The position numbers and the translations under genes are program-made. A stretch of 64,000 bases of DNA, from positions 2,124,071 to 2,188,070 of the forward strand of contig NC_026740.1 in assembly GCF_000210295.1 (NCBI RefSeq), written 5' to 3'. Each line of letters opens with the position of its first letter. Positions within the stretch are counted from its first letter, which is position 1. Positions 40,950 to 51,643 of this stretch are shown here, piece by piece. Below the pieces are notes generated by a model. That model saw nothing but the letters and a program-made list of their open reading frames with translations, did no database searches and had not been told where the DNA came from. The stretch comes from Trypanosoma brucei gambiense DAL972. Its lineage: Eukaryota > Euglenozoa > Kinetoplastea > Trypanosomatida > Trypanosomatidae.

Positions 40950-41670
40950 TCAAACAGGGCGCGAGAAGTTTGCATCACACGCGATCGGCAATGGAAGGAT
41001 AAGAGCGCGAAAAAAGATTAAAAAGATAAAATACGGAAAGAATCAGCATTTCAATGGGAAACGAAAATCGTTGTTAACGGTAGCCAAGGAGTCAGAGGGG
41101 ACCAATTGAAGTCAGCGGGGTGGGGTGGGGGGCGGAGAAAAATAAGGTAAAAAGATGGGGCAAAACGAGGCTTGCTCAAGACAAGAAGACACAAAGAGGG
41201 AAGCGCGCGTGGACAAATGGAAATGACGAAAGAGGCGACGACACATCTACTCAACTTCGTAAACCTCATCTAGTGCCCTTCATCTGCGGCTTCATCAAGC
41301 AGTAAAAAGAGCACAGTGCACCTTTACGCTGCGCATCGTTCCACCCGGTTAGCACCTGGGAGCGAAGTGCCCCTGCCGGTCCGGCCACAACTCCTTTTCT
41401 AACCTTCTTTCTGCCATTCCTCCTGCTTTCCCTCTCTAAGAGGCTGTTACATGAGGGCTCGACAGGAATCACATCTCGAAAGAAGGCGACGCAGCGAACA
41501 CCAAAGCAACAATGGGACAATCCCAACGCATCTCCTTTTTCAGCTTCGTGGAGGATTTGCATGTTCATGAGACTGCTTATGAAAAAAAAAAAGGAGTAAT
41601 GACACAACACAGGGGGCAAAGCAGGGGAGGGACAAACCCTTCCTCCTTCCCTCACACACACCTATTGCAC
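40950..41670. other. Intergenic spacer, including LSm3 AG-free zone
   Basis: About 720 bases between LSm3 and the repeat protein. No gene is supported. The part nearest LSm3 is the AG-free zone; an A12 run lies at 41581-41592. Confidence 0.6.
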
Positions 41671-44600
41671 TTATCGCACTTCGGAAAGTGACGCAACCCA
41701 CTTGGCGGCATCCCCTACCATCTCCTCCAACAGATTTTCAAGAGCATGACCTAACACCAACTGCGTGATTCCTGCACGGCGACTGTCCATGCCGAGTGTA
41801 CCGGCACGACTTCCTGCATAGCACGGCGATCCCAGAGACCTTTGAGTCCCAGAATTCCCCAGACCATCTTCTCCACCTACCGCCAAAAGCGATGCAGACG
41901 CTGAAGATGATAAGGCCCCATTACCGTCGTTACGCTCGAAAAGATTCTCGCGCAACCGCGCCTCACAGTAAAAGTCCTCCGCATTGTTGGTGCCCTTGCG
42001 CACCAGCTCTGTATAATGGTATGCAAGAAATCGAATATCACTGGGTTGTAGCCTCCCAAAGAGGCACTGTGGGGAGACGAGGCCAGCCGACCGTGACAGA
42101 GCCTCCTCTGAGGATAGAAAGGCTTCCTCATACCAAACGAACTCGTCCAGTCGCTGCAACTTCTCCCTTGAGGCCACTGTGATATAGTCGGAGGCTAGCC
42201 TTTCAGCCAAAGCACTGAGGCCCGCACGCCATTCTCCGGACAGCCCCCCCTCCCCCATCGCCGCAGCGGCAACCGAAATAATACTTTGGCTTAAAGTGCT
42301 CTCAATTGTTGAATAGGAAAGCAGACCGGGATGCGCTAAAGCCTCCAATGCCGTCCCCGCTCCCTCTACCAAGTAGTTGATAACAGAATCTACCATGAAC
42401 GCAGTGAACCGCTTCTCACAATTTCCAGCGTGCGCACTATACAGCAAAGAGGGGTCTGAAGGCGTAACCGTACCACTGTGCTCACCTTGCTTTTCAACTA
42501 AACGATTGGGACCACCCTCAGCAATAGACAACTCTACCACTGAATATATAGAAGGTGACTCACTAGAACCACTGATTACGCAATCAACAGACGCAACACC
42601 ACCACCATTTAATTCGCCGACACAACTAAGCGTACCCTGGGTACCACAGTCGGGGCTTGGCAATGCACAGCTTCCGTACAACGTAGAGCTCCCGCCATGA
42701 TAAAACTCAGAAGTTCCGGAAGAACAAACATCGTTATTAATCAGCATAGCAACGGTACTTATTCCGCTCGACAACACGTATTCCGTCACAGCCTCAGCAG
42801 CACCAACACAAGCTTCACCTCCACGAAAAGTATCCAGCAACGACATAGACATCACAGATTCCAACTCACCGCTATAGGCCACATCATCAACGACACAACC
42901 AAAACTACAAACACCACCACAACAAACAGATGTAGCATCTTCGAAGCACTCTGATATCAAATTTACACACAAAGAACGCAAGCAATCAATAATAAAAAGC
43001 TTATCACCAAACACTGCCGCCCCTTCACCATCAACCCCCAACTGTTCATCCTCTTCAGTCTTGAGACGAGATTCCTCTTCAGCTTCTAGACGGGCGTCTT
43101 CCATTGCACGCGCACTGGCAATATGCCGTGAGAAGGCATCATTAAGGCTTTGCCTTATTATGTCGTCAGAGAGGGTTCTCACACGATCGATAATGTGTTC
43201 TTTACCTTCTAAGAGAGTAACAGCCTCTTCTTCAGCCTTGAAACGAGCTTCCTCTTCAGCCTTGAGACGAGCTTCCTCTTCAGCCTTGAGACGAGCTTCC
43301 TCTTCAGCCTTGAGACGAGCTTCCTCTTCAGCCTTGAAACGAGCTTCCTCTTCAGCCTTGAAACGAGCTTCCTCTTCAGCCTTGAGACGAGCTTCCTCTT
43401 CAGCTTCTAGACGGGCGTCTTCCATTGCACGCGCACTGGCAATATGCCGTGAGAAGGCATCATTAAGGCTTTGCCTTATTATGTCGTCAGAGAGGGCTCT
43501 CACACGATCGATAATGTGTTCTTTACCTTCTAAGAGAGTAACAGCCTCTTCTTCAGCCTTGAGACGAGCTTCCTCTTCAGCCTTGAGACGAGCTTCCTCT
43601 TCAGCCTTGAGACGAGCTTCCTCTTCAGCCTTGAGACGAGCTTCCTCTTCAGCCTTGAAACGAGCTTCCTCTTCAGCCTTGAAACGAGCTTCCTCTTCAG
43701 CCTTGAGACGAGCTTCCTCTTCAGCCTTGAAACGAGCTTCCTCTTCAGCCTTGAGACGAGCTTCCTCTTCAGCCTTGAAACGAGCTTCCTCTTCAGCCTT
43801 GAAACGAGCTTCCTCTTCAGCCTTGAGACGAGCTTCCTCTTCAGCCTTGAGACGAGCTTCCTCTTCAGCCTTGAGACGAGCTTCCTCTTCAGCCTTGAGA
43901 CGAGCTTCCTCTTCAGCCTTGAGACGAGCTTCCTCTTCAGCCTTGAGACGAGCTTCCTCTTCAGCCTTGAAACGAGCTTCCTCTTCAGCCTTGAAACGAG
44001 CTTCCTCTTCAGCCTTGAAACGAGCTTCCTTTTCAGCCTTGAGACGAGCTTCCTCTTCAGCTTCTAGACGGGCGTCTTCCATTGCACGCGCACTGGCAAT
44101 ATGCCGTGAGAAGGCATCATTAAGGCTTGCCTTATTATGTCGTCAGAGAGGGCTCTCACACGATCGATGATGTGTTCTTTACCTTCTAAGAGAGTAACAG
44201 CTTCTTCTTCAGCCTTGAGACGAGCTTCCTCTTCAGCCTTGAGACGAGCTTCCTCTTCAGCCTTGAGACGAGCTTCCTCTTCAGCCTTGAGACGAGCTTC
44301 CTCTTCAGCCTTGAAACGAGCTTCCTCTTCAGCCTTGAGACGAGCTTCCTCTTCAGCCTTGAGACGAGCTTCCTCTTCAGCCTTGAAACGAGCTTCCTCT
44401 TCAGCCTTGAGACGAGCTTCCTCTTCAGCCTTGAAACGAGCTTCCTCTTCAGCCTTGAAACGAGCTTCCTCTTCAGCCTTGAGACGAGCTTCCTCTTCAG
44501 CCTTGAAACGAGCTTCCTCTTCAGCCTTGAAACGAGCTTCCTCTTCGGCCTTGAGACGAGCTTCCTCTTCAGCTTCTAGACGGGCGTCTTCCATTGCACG

Positions 44601-47600
44601 CGCACTGGCAATATGCCGTGAGAAGGCATCATTAAGGCTTTGCCTTATTATGTCGTCAGAGAGGGCTCTCACACGATCGATAATGTGTTCTTTACCTTCT
44701 AAGAGAGTAACAGCCTCTTCTTCAGCCTTGAAACGAGCTTCCTCTTCAGCCTTGAAACGAGCTTCCTCTTCAGCCTTAAAACGAGCTTCCTCTTCAGCCT
44801 TGAGACGAGCTTCCTCTTCAGCCTTGAAACGAGCTTCCTCTTCAGCCTTGAAACGAGCTTCCTCTTCAGCCTTGAAACGAGCTTCCTCTTCAGCCTTGAG
44901 ACGAGCTTCCTCTTCAGCCTTGAGACGAGCTTCCTCTTCAGCCTTGAGACGAGCTTCCTCTTCAGCCTTGAAACGAGCTTCCTCTTCGGCCTTGAGACGA
45001 GCTTCCTCTTCAGCCTTGAAACGAGCTTCCTTTTCAGCCTTGAGACGAGATTCCTCTTCAGCTTCTAGACGGGCGTCTTCCATTGCACGCGCACTGGCAA
45101 TATGCCGTGAGAAGGCATCATTAAGGCTTTGCCTTATTATGTCGTCAGAGAGGGCTCTCACACGATCGATAATGTGTTCTTTACCTTCTAAGAGAGTAAC
45201 AGCCTCTTCTTCAGCCTTGAGACGAGCTTCCTCTTCAGCCTTGAAACGAGATTCCTCTTCAGCTTCTAGACGGGCGTCTTCCATTGCACGCGCACTGGCA
45301 ATATGCCGTGAGAAGGCATCATTAAGGCTTTGCCTTATTATGTCGTCAGAGAGGGCTCTCACACGATCGATAATGTGTTCTTTACCTTCTAAGAGAGTAA
45401 CAGCCTCTTCTTCAGCCTTGAGACGAGCTTCCTCTTCAGCCTTGAGACGAGCTTCCTCTTCAGCCTTGAGACGAGCTTCCTCTTCAGCCTTGAAACGAGC
45501 TTCCTCTTCAGCCTTGAAACGAGCTTCCTCTTCAGCCTTGAGACGAGCTTCCTCTTCAGCCTTGAAACGAGCTTCCTCTTCAGCCTTGAAACGAGCTTCC
45601 TCTTCAGCCTTGAGACGAGCTTCCTCTTCAGCCTTGAGTCTCGCCTCTTCTTCAGCTTTGAGTCTCGCCTCTTCTTCAGCTCTGAGTCTCGCCTCTTCTT
45701 CAGCTTTGAGTCTCGCCTCTTCTTCAGCTCTGAGTCTCGCCTCTTCTTCAGCTTTGAGTCTCGCCTCTTCTTCAGCTTTGAGTCTCGCCTCTTCTTCAGC
45801 TTTGAGTCTCGCCTCTTCTTCAGCTTTGAGACGAGCCTCTTCTTCAGCTTTGAGTCTCGCCTCTTCTTCAGCTCTGAGTCTCGCCTCTTCTTCAGCTTTG
45901 ATTCGTGCCTCTTCTTCAGCTTTGAGTTTCGCCTCTTCTTCAGCTTTGAGTCTCGCCTCTTCTTCAGCTCTGAGTTTCGCCTCTTCTTCAGCTTTTATTC
46001 GTGCCTCTTCTTCAGCTTTGAGTTTCGCCTCTTCTTCAGCTCTGATTCGTGCCTCTTCTTCAGCTTTGATTCGTGCCTCTTCTTCAGCTCTGAGTTTCGC
46101 CTCTTCTTCAGCTTTGAGTCTCGCCTCTTCTTCAGCTCTGATTCGTGCCTCTTCTTCAGCCTTGAAACGAGCTTCCTCTTCAGCCTTGAGACGAGCTTCC
46201 TCTTCAGCCTTGAGACGAGCTTCCTCTTCAGCCTTGAAACGAGCTTCCTTTTCAGCCTTGAGACGAGATTCCTCTTCAGCTTCTAGACGGGCGTCTTCCA
46301 TTGCACGCGCACTGGCAATATGCCGTGAGAAGGCATCATTAAGGCTTTGCCTTATTATGTCGTCAGAGAGGGCTCTCACACGATCGATAATGTGTTCTTT
46401 ACCTTCTAAGAGAGTAACAGCCTCTTCTTCAGCCTTGAAACGAGCTTCCTCTTCAGCCTTGAGACGAGCTTCCTCTTCAGCCTTGAGACGAGCTTCCTCT
46501 TCAGCCTTAAAACGAGCTTCCTCTTCAGCCTTGAGACGAGCTTCCTCTTCAGCCTTGAAACGAGCTTCCTCTTCAGCCTTGAAACGAGCTTCCTCTTCAG
46601 CCTTGAAACGAGCTTCCTCTTCAGCCTTGAGACGAGCTTCCTCTTCAGCCTTGAGACGAGCTTCCTCTTCAGCCTTGAAACGAGCTTCCTCTTCGGCCTT
46701 GAGACGAGCTTCCTCTTCAGCCTTGAAACGAGCTTCCTCTTCAGCCTTGAGACGAGATTCCTCTTCAGCTTCTAGACGGGCGTCTTCCATTGCACGCGCA
46801 CTGGCAATATGCCGTGAGAAGGCATCATTAAGGCTTTGCCTTATTATGTCGTCAGAGAGGGCTCTCACACGATCGATAATGTGTTCTTTACCTTCTAAGA
46901 GAGTAACAGCCTCTTCTTCAGCCTTGAGACGAGCTTCCTCTTCAGCCTTGAGACGAGCTTCCTCTTCAGCCTTGAGACGAGCTTCCTCTTCAGCCTTGAA
47001 ACGAGCTTCCTCTTCAGCCTTGAAACGAGCTTCCTCTTCAGCCTTGAGACGAGCTTCCTCTTCAGCCTTGAAACGAGCTTCCTCTTCAGCCTTGAAACGA
47101 GCTTCCTCTTCAGCCTTGAGACGAGCTTCCTCTTCAGCCTTGAGTCTCGCCTCTTCTTCAGCTTTGAGTCTCGCCTCTTCTTCAGCTCTGAGTTTCGCCT
47201 CTTCTTCAGCTTTGAGTCTCGCCTCTTCTTCAGCTCTGAGTCTCGCCTCTTCTTCAGCTTTGAGTCTCGCCTCTTCTTCAGCTTTGAGTCTCGCCTCTTC
47301 TTCAGCTTTGAGTCTCGCCTCTTCTTCAGCTTTGAGACGAGCCTCTTCTTCAGCTCTGAGTTTCGCCTCTTCTTCAGCTCTGAGTCTCGCCTCTTCTTCA
47401 GCTTTGATTCGTGCCTCTTCTTCAGCTTTGAGTTTCGCCTCTTCTTCAGCTTTGAGTCTCGCCTCTTCTTCAGCTCTGAGTTTCGCCTCTTCTTCAGCTT
47501 TTATTCGTGCCTCTTCTTCAGCTTTGAGTTTCGCCTCTTCTTCAGCTCTGATTCGTGCCTCTTCTTCAGCTTTGATTCGTGCCTCTTCTTCAGCTCTGAG

Positions 47601-49004
47601 TTTCGCCTCTTCTTCAGCTTTGAGTTTCGCCTCTTCTTCAGCTCTGAGTCTCGCCTCTTCTTCAGCCTTGACACGAGCTTCTTCTTCAGCTCTGAGTCTC
47701 GCCTCTTCTTCAAGAGATGGAGCGTGTTGAGAGGCGTGAATCGTAATTTCCTTTTGTTTTGTGCATGCGTGCTGTGCTGTGGGGTAGTTTGTTTCAATCC
47801 GTGAGGTAGTGTGAGTTTGTTTTCGTTCGATTTCCGTTCGATCGCTAAAATTTTGGCTTTGTGTTTTAGAGCTGTAACTTTTTTCTTCAAAATGTTTTGT
47901 TGGTTCGTGTGTTTCTTTTGCTTGTATAGCGAGGGTTTGTGTTGCTTTGTTTTCTGTTGGTGCCGGGTTTGTGTTTTGTATACGTTGAGTATGTCTTGTG
48001 ATTGTCGTTCTTTCACCAGCTGGTTGTCGCGTTATGAGCGAGATGGTGTTGAAAGCAGACGGAGCTTCTGTATTGATATTGTTGTGGTTGTTACTTTTGT
48101 AGTGTTTGTGTGCTTGTTCATCGTACTTGTTGTGCCGCTGCTCGTGGATTACTTTTTTCTGTGTGTCTTGTATTATACTTGATGAAAAGCAGTGACTTGT
48201 CTCTAGGTTATTACCATTCCCTGTACTTCGAGGTGGGCACCATGGGTCTGTGAATAGTTTGTTGCTTTGCTGTGACAACTGCACCGACTCTCTTGCTTTG
48301 TCTGCTTGTTGCAGCCCGTGGGGACCACTTACTTTTCCTGCTGATGTTGGTTGGTGGTGCAGATGTGCGCTCACATGTTGTGCTGATAGCAAGACTAGTA
48401 TTTTTTCCTCTCGGAAGGCGGCTGCAATGATAAGACGCTTCTTCTCGTACTTGTGAACTATCTCGCGGCGGGTGTGTGCTTCAGCTAAGACGACTGCGAA
48501 CATCGCGGATGAGTGTTTTCGTGTCTCATAATCGTCGGAAAGCAGTGATGTTGGAGGCCTTGTGACAGAATCCCCCCTTTTTTTGTATTCCTTCGAGGAC
48601 CGCGTACCCGCTATGGGTTGCTGTTCTGACACAAAACCTGGACCTAGTTGACATCCAGTGTATGCCCGCAGTGCCGGTTGTGTGGTCTCCGTTTGGACGT
48701 CATGGCTGCTACTCCGATGGGGCTGTTGAGCGGTCGTGGTTTTGGTGTCCCGCTTCCTCTTTGAACTAGATATTGGTTCTTCAGCCGCAGCGGCACATGT
48801 CCTATCGTGGTTTCCAAGGAACGCTTTCTGCGCCTCCCTTAATCTATGAATCTCTTCTTTTAGTCCATTAAGCTCCACACGGCTTCCTCCTTCTTTTTTG
48901 AGGCGCCTAAACTCTTCTATGAGCCACCCAGTCCGCTGTATATCTTCCAAGACCGCCAACGCATTAATGTGCACGACCGCCTTATCGCGGTGGGGTGGTG
49001 GCAT
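41671..49004 (-). CDS. Giant octapeptide-repeat protein, interrupted by a 1-bp frameshift
   Basis: Two abutting frames, 49004-44064 and 44082-41671, are one gene of about 2444 residues if the missing base near 44127 is an error. Order: a short coiled-coil N-terminus (LEDIQRTGWLIEEFRRLKKE), a basic low-complexity region, then roughly 140 copies of the octapeptide A-R-L/F/I-K-A-E-E-E. These are interrupted eight times by a 43-residue module containing HIIDRVRALSDDIIRQSLND. A non-repetitive C-terminal domain of about 430 residues follows. The repeats alternate acidic and basic residues with period eight, which suits a long single alpha-helix more than a two-stranded coiled coil. No enzyme domain, signal peptide or TM segment is seen. 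Long repeat proteins of this kind in trypanosomes are often cytoskeletal; that is inference. Not recognised by name. Confidence 0.8.
42943..43022 (-). other. Divergent ninth copy of the 43-residue module (protein level)
   Basis: The C-terminal domain begins with DKLFIIDCLRSLCVNLISEC followed by FEDATS. It lines up with the module phrase GKEHIIDRVRALSDDIIRQS followed by LNDAFS. Confidence 0.55.
43225..47715. repeat. 24-bp coding repeat array with eight 129-bp modules
   Basis: About 140 tandem 24-bp units encode the octapeptide. Two nucleotide families use different codons for the same peptide: one makes up most of the array, the other fills two blocks at about 45635-46150 and 47143-47710. The 129-bp module recurs with a fixed sequence landmark at 43211, 43532, 44188, 44701, 45190, 45391, 46408 and 46897. 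The two blocks of the second family sit at the same place relative to modules 1506 bp apart, so a roughly 1.5-kb stretch was duplicated as a unit. Confidence 0.92.
44127..44128 (-). other. Single-base deletion causing frameshift in the repeat gene
   Basis: In this module the plus strand has TT where the other seven copies have TTT (in TAAGGCTTTGCC). The reading frame shifts and stops after 22 residues. All other intervals between modules leave remainder 9 when divided by 24; the interval spanning this site leaves 8. Confidence 0.9.
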
Positions 49005-50187
49005 GCTAGACGAACGATCCCCGTTACTACTTACTAATGGAAAGGAAGCTACCCGCTACTGTATAGAGGAGGGGATGCTTTCCCGGTGCATACACATGCG
49101 ACGAAGAAAAAAAGAGAGTGTCGTCATGGGCCGAAACGCGTAGGCGAACCAATGGCAGTTAATACCAATATAAGTACGCGGCTCGCTCGCAAGGATCTGA
49201 AGGCATATAGTAGTGTGGGATGTAGCGAACCCTGAAGCAGCTGATCGAACTGGGAGTGAGGAAAGGAAACATAAAAGGTACGGGACATTTGTGTCGTGGG
49301 GGTTTGTTCGTGCACGCATGCAAGCACTTTCTTTCCGCCCCCTAACAGGAAGCACAGTCAAAGAAGAAGTGTTTGAAAGAACGCACGCTCCCCCCCCCCC
49401 CCCACCACATCTATAGATGATGGACCGAGCCTGACCCAAGTCAATTTCAACAAAGAGAGATATGCCGGATGGCGCAGAGTACCATACATTCACGGTGCTT
49501 ACGGTGTGCCAAAGAATGCTTGTATCTCCACATAGATACACGCGCGCCCGCGCACTCGGTCAGCGGAACCGCAAAGTTGGTCCGCACGCAATAAAGAGCT
49601 ATTTCACTCGCATCCCTTTTTTGCAGATTCCCAAGTCCTTTTAACCACCTCACGCCTCCCCATTTACCTTTTCTTTCTCCTCGTTTATCCTCCCACCTAA
49701 CGCTTACAATGATAAGTTCGATACCCAATCCATTCGGTAACACCCAGCAAATGACAGCAAGGTGCGACTTACTTAACAGCGACACTTCACCTGTTACAGT
49801 TACTTGTTTCATTTTTTTCAGCTGGCGGAAGCCAAGATAAGGCTAAATCTCATACGATCACAATGCTTAGCACGAATCCAGGCTCTCAGCAACTCACGTA
49901 CAAAGTATTAGTCAACAGGGAATGTTGCCATGCAAGCCGCAACGCTGTCGAGTATCCTTCCCCCAGACACTCTAACGCGAATCTGTGCGCAGCCTGTGCT
50001 AGCGGTAAAAGCAATGGGGGGGGAGCAGTAACACAGCAACATTTCCTACAAATTAAATGAACAGTGACGACCTGTCAAAGCGCTTCCGCAAGGGCCCAAG
50101 CTACAAAAAAATATGGGTTCACAAGTTAAACTACTAACGTACTATAACAAATCTCCGACAAGAATGGTGCCCACCCAAGAGGTAGAT
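49005..50187. other. Intergenic spacer with repeat-gene acceptor
   Basis: About 1.18 kb. A minus-strand pyrimidine tract ends in AG at 49034-49035, giving a 29-nt 5' UTR for the repeat gene. A C run is at 49390-49403. No gene is supported. Confidence 0.6.
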
Positions 50188-51195
50188 TTACTTCTTGACA
50201 ACAACAATACCCTTTGTCCCTCCGTGAACAAAACATTCGTCCCACACGTCTGGCATCTTCTCCAAAGAAGGCGCCACGACCGTCGGGTACTTGAACCCCA
50301 CAGAAGACAGTTGCTGCAAAACAACCTCCAGTTGTGTTTGCCGCTCTTCATATGAAAGTGACGCTAGATATGATGGAAGAAGGAACCCCTCCATTGTTAC
50401 CTCGTTAAAGATTATGTTGGACCCGGAGATCATCAGTCCCACACCGCTTTGTGCACCGTAAGACACTGCGTGACCCCCTTTCCCAAGAAGCCCGAGAAAC
50501 GTATCGAAGTGCCGGCCACCAATGGCGTTGAGGTACAGTGCTGCAGCGGAACCACCCAGTGCTTGACGCATCGCTCGGGATCCCTTTCCATTGTACTCGA
50601 ATACCTCGCTGCCGTATTCGGCATGGCGTTGTTTTGCCTTGTCGAACCGCTCACCTGGGGTACTGGCCGTCAGAACTCGGAAACCGAGGAGTTTACCCAA
50701 AGCTGCCACGGCAAGGGATGTAGCACTGCTACCGCCGTTCTGCACGATGACTTGTCCCTTACGTAAAGATGTAAAACCATTGACGAGGCGATGTGCAGTT
50801 ATGTAGTTAGAAGCGTTCACCGCAAGTGGAATGTATTTGGAATCGATTTTATGTACGGAGTTGCAAGGCACAGCAACTCGCGTTGCCCATAACCCATTCA
50901 GCGGCGCTACCCAAACTGTGTCCCCTTCCTTTATAACACTGGAGCCGTTGTTGGCGACCACTACACCAACACCCTCAGAGCCACCTACCCTTGGGAAGGA
51001 AGGGAGTTGCAGCCGACGTCGACCCAGCACACTGCCATTCACCACCGCCGCGTCTACACGGTGAAGCGGTGCTTGTAACACATCAACTACTACTTCGTTC
51101 CCTTTTGGAACAATTTCCATGGTCTCGTACTTCAAGACATGGGCGATCGGTCCACACCGAGTATACAGCCACGCCTTCGAAGACAGCTTCGACAT
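50188..51195 (-). CDS. Zinc-type (MDR) dehydrogenase, mitochondrial enoyl reductase-like
   Basis: 335 residues of the medium-chain dehydrogenase/reductase superfamily, closest in pattern to mitochondrial 2-enoyl thioester reductase (MECR/Etr1), the last step of type II fatty acid synthesis. Shared phrases are VGGSEGVGVVV, EGDTVWVAPLNGLWATRVAV, ITAHRLVNGFTSLRKGQVIV, QNGGSSATSLAVAALGKLLG (nucleotide-binding), LYLNAIGG and MEGFLLPSYL. No zinc ligands are present, as expected for this branch. The usual catalytic tyrosine of the N-P-x-D-I-N-x-I-Q-G-x-Y motif is not found: the segment here reads HRVDAAVVNGSV. Either another residue serves or the substrate differs. The start is the first ATG, with an acceptor AG only 6 nt upstream. 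Confidence 0.75.
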   Translation of the reverse strand: MSKLSSKAWLYTRCGPIAHVLKYETMEIVPKGNEVVVDVLQAPLHRVDAAVVNGSVLGRRRLQLPSFPRVGGSEGVGVVVANNGSSVIKEGDTVWVAPLNGLWATRVAVPCNSVHKIDSKYIPLAVNASNYITAHRLVNGFTSLRKGQVIVQNGGSSATSLAVAALGKLLGFRVLTASTPGERFDKAKQRHAEYGSEVFEYNGKGSRAMRQALGGSAAALYLNAIGGRHFDTFLGLLGKGGHAVSYGAQSGVGLMISGSNIIFNEVTMEGFLLPSYLASLSYEERQTQLEVVLQQLSSVGFKYPTVVAPSLEKMPDVWDECFVHGGTKGIVVVKK

Positions 51196-51201
51196 TCAAA
51201 A

Positions 51202-51203
51202 CT
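51202..51203 (-). promoter_or_regulatory. Probable spliced-leader acceptor (AG), enoyl reductase-like gene
   Basis: The first AG after about 80 AG-free, pyrimidine-leaning bases on the minus strand. It leaves a 6-nt 5' UTR. Confidence 0.55.
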
Positions 51204-51643
51204 TAAGTTCAAGTGAGTATGATATTAAGAAAAAATAAACGGCAAGATGTGAGAAAAGTGCAAATAAGGCACATCAGTGGTCGTCACTAAAAATCCGTTC
51301 TTGACAATCGGCAACGTTACCTCCCTAGGGGCAAAAGCGGTGACCGCGGTTGTAGTGAGCATCGAAGCCGACAGAGCGAAACGCACTTCTCTACTGTTCA
51401 GAGGTAAGTACACGAAACAACAACAACCACCAAACACACTGCCTCCCGCGATATATATTCCACCATATGATCAAAGAATGTTAACGCCTTACTAACCATA
51501 AAGAAAGGACCGTCCATGTGCTCATCCGGTCCGTAACCAAAAACCACCACGTGTACAATTCTCTGGAGTTTTATACCTAAAAGTGAAAATAAAAGTGCTA
51601 CCGGAGGCTAACCTCATTCACTAACAAAGACCTGCTAGCTAAA
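51204..51643. other. Intergenic spacer
   Basis: About 440 bases; no supported gene. Confidence 0.6.

Noticed and set aside
43225..47715. Resemblance to a CRISPR array (short repeats at regular spacing)
   Set aside because: Units are directly tandem without unique spacers, in frame, and encode an octapeptide in a eukaryotic gene.
44137..47730. 1197-residue plus-strand open frame (Ser/Ala/Leu/Arg-rich), and the similar one at 43061-44170
   Set aside because: It is the antisense shadow of the 24-bp repeat: the unit has no stop on the opposite strand in this frame. It opposes the transcription direction of the cluster and has no non-repeat content.
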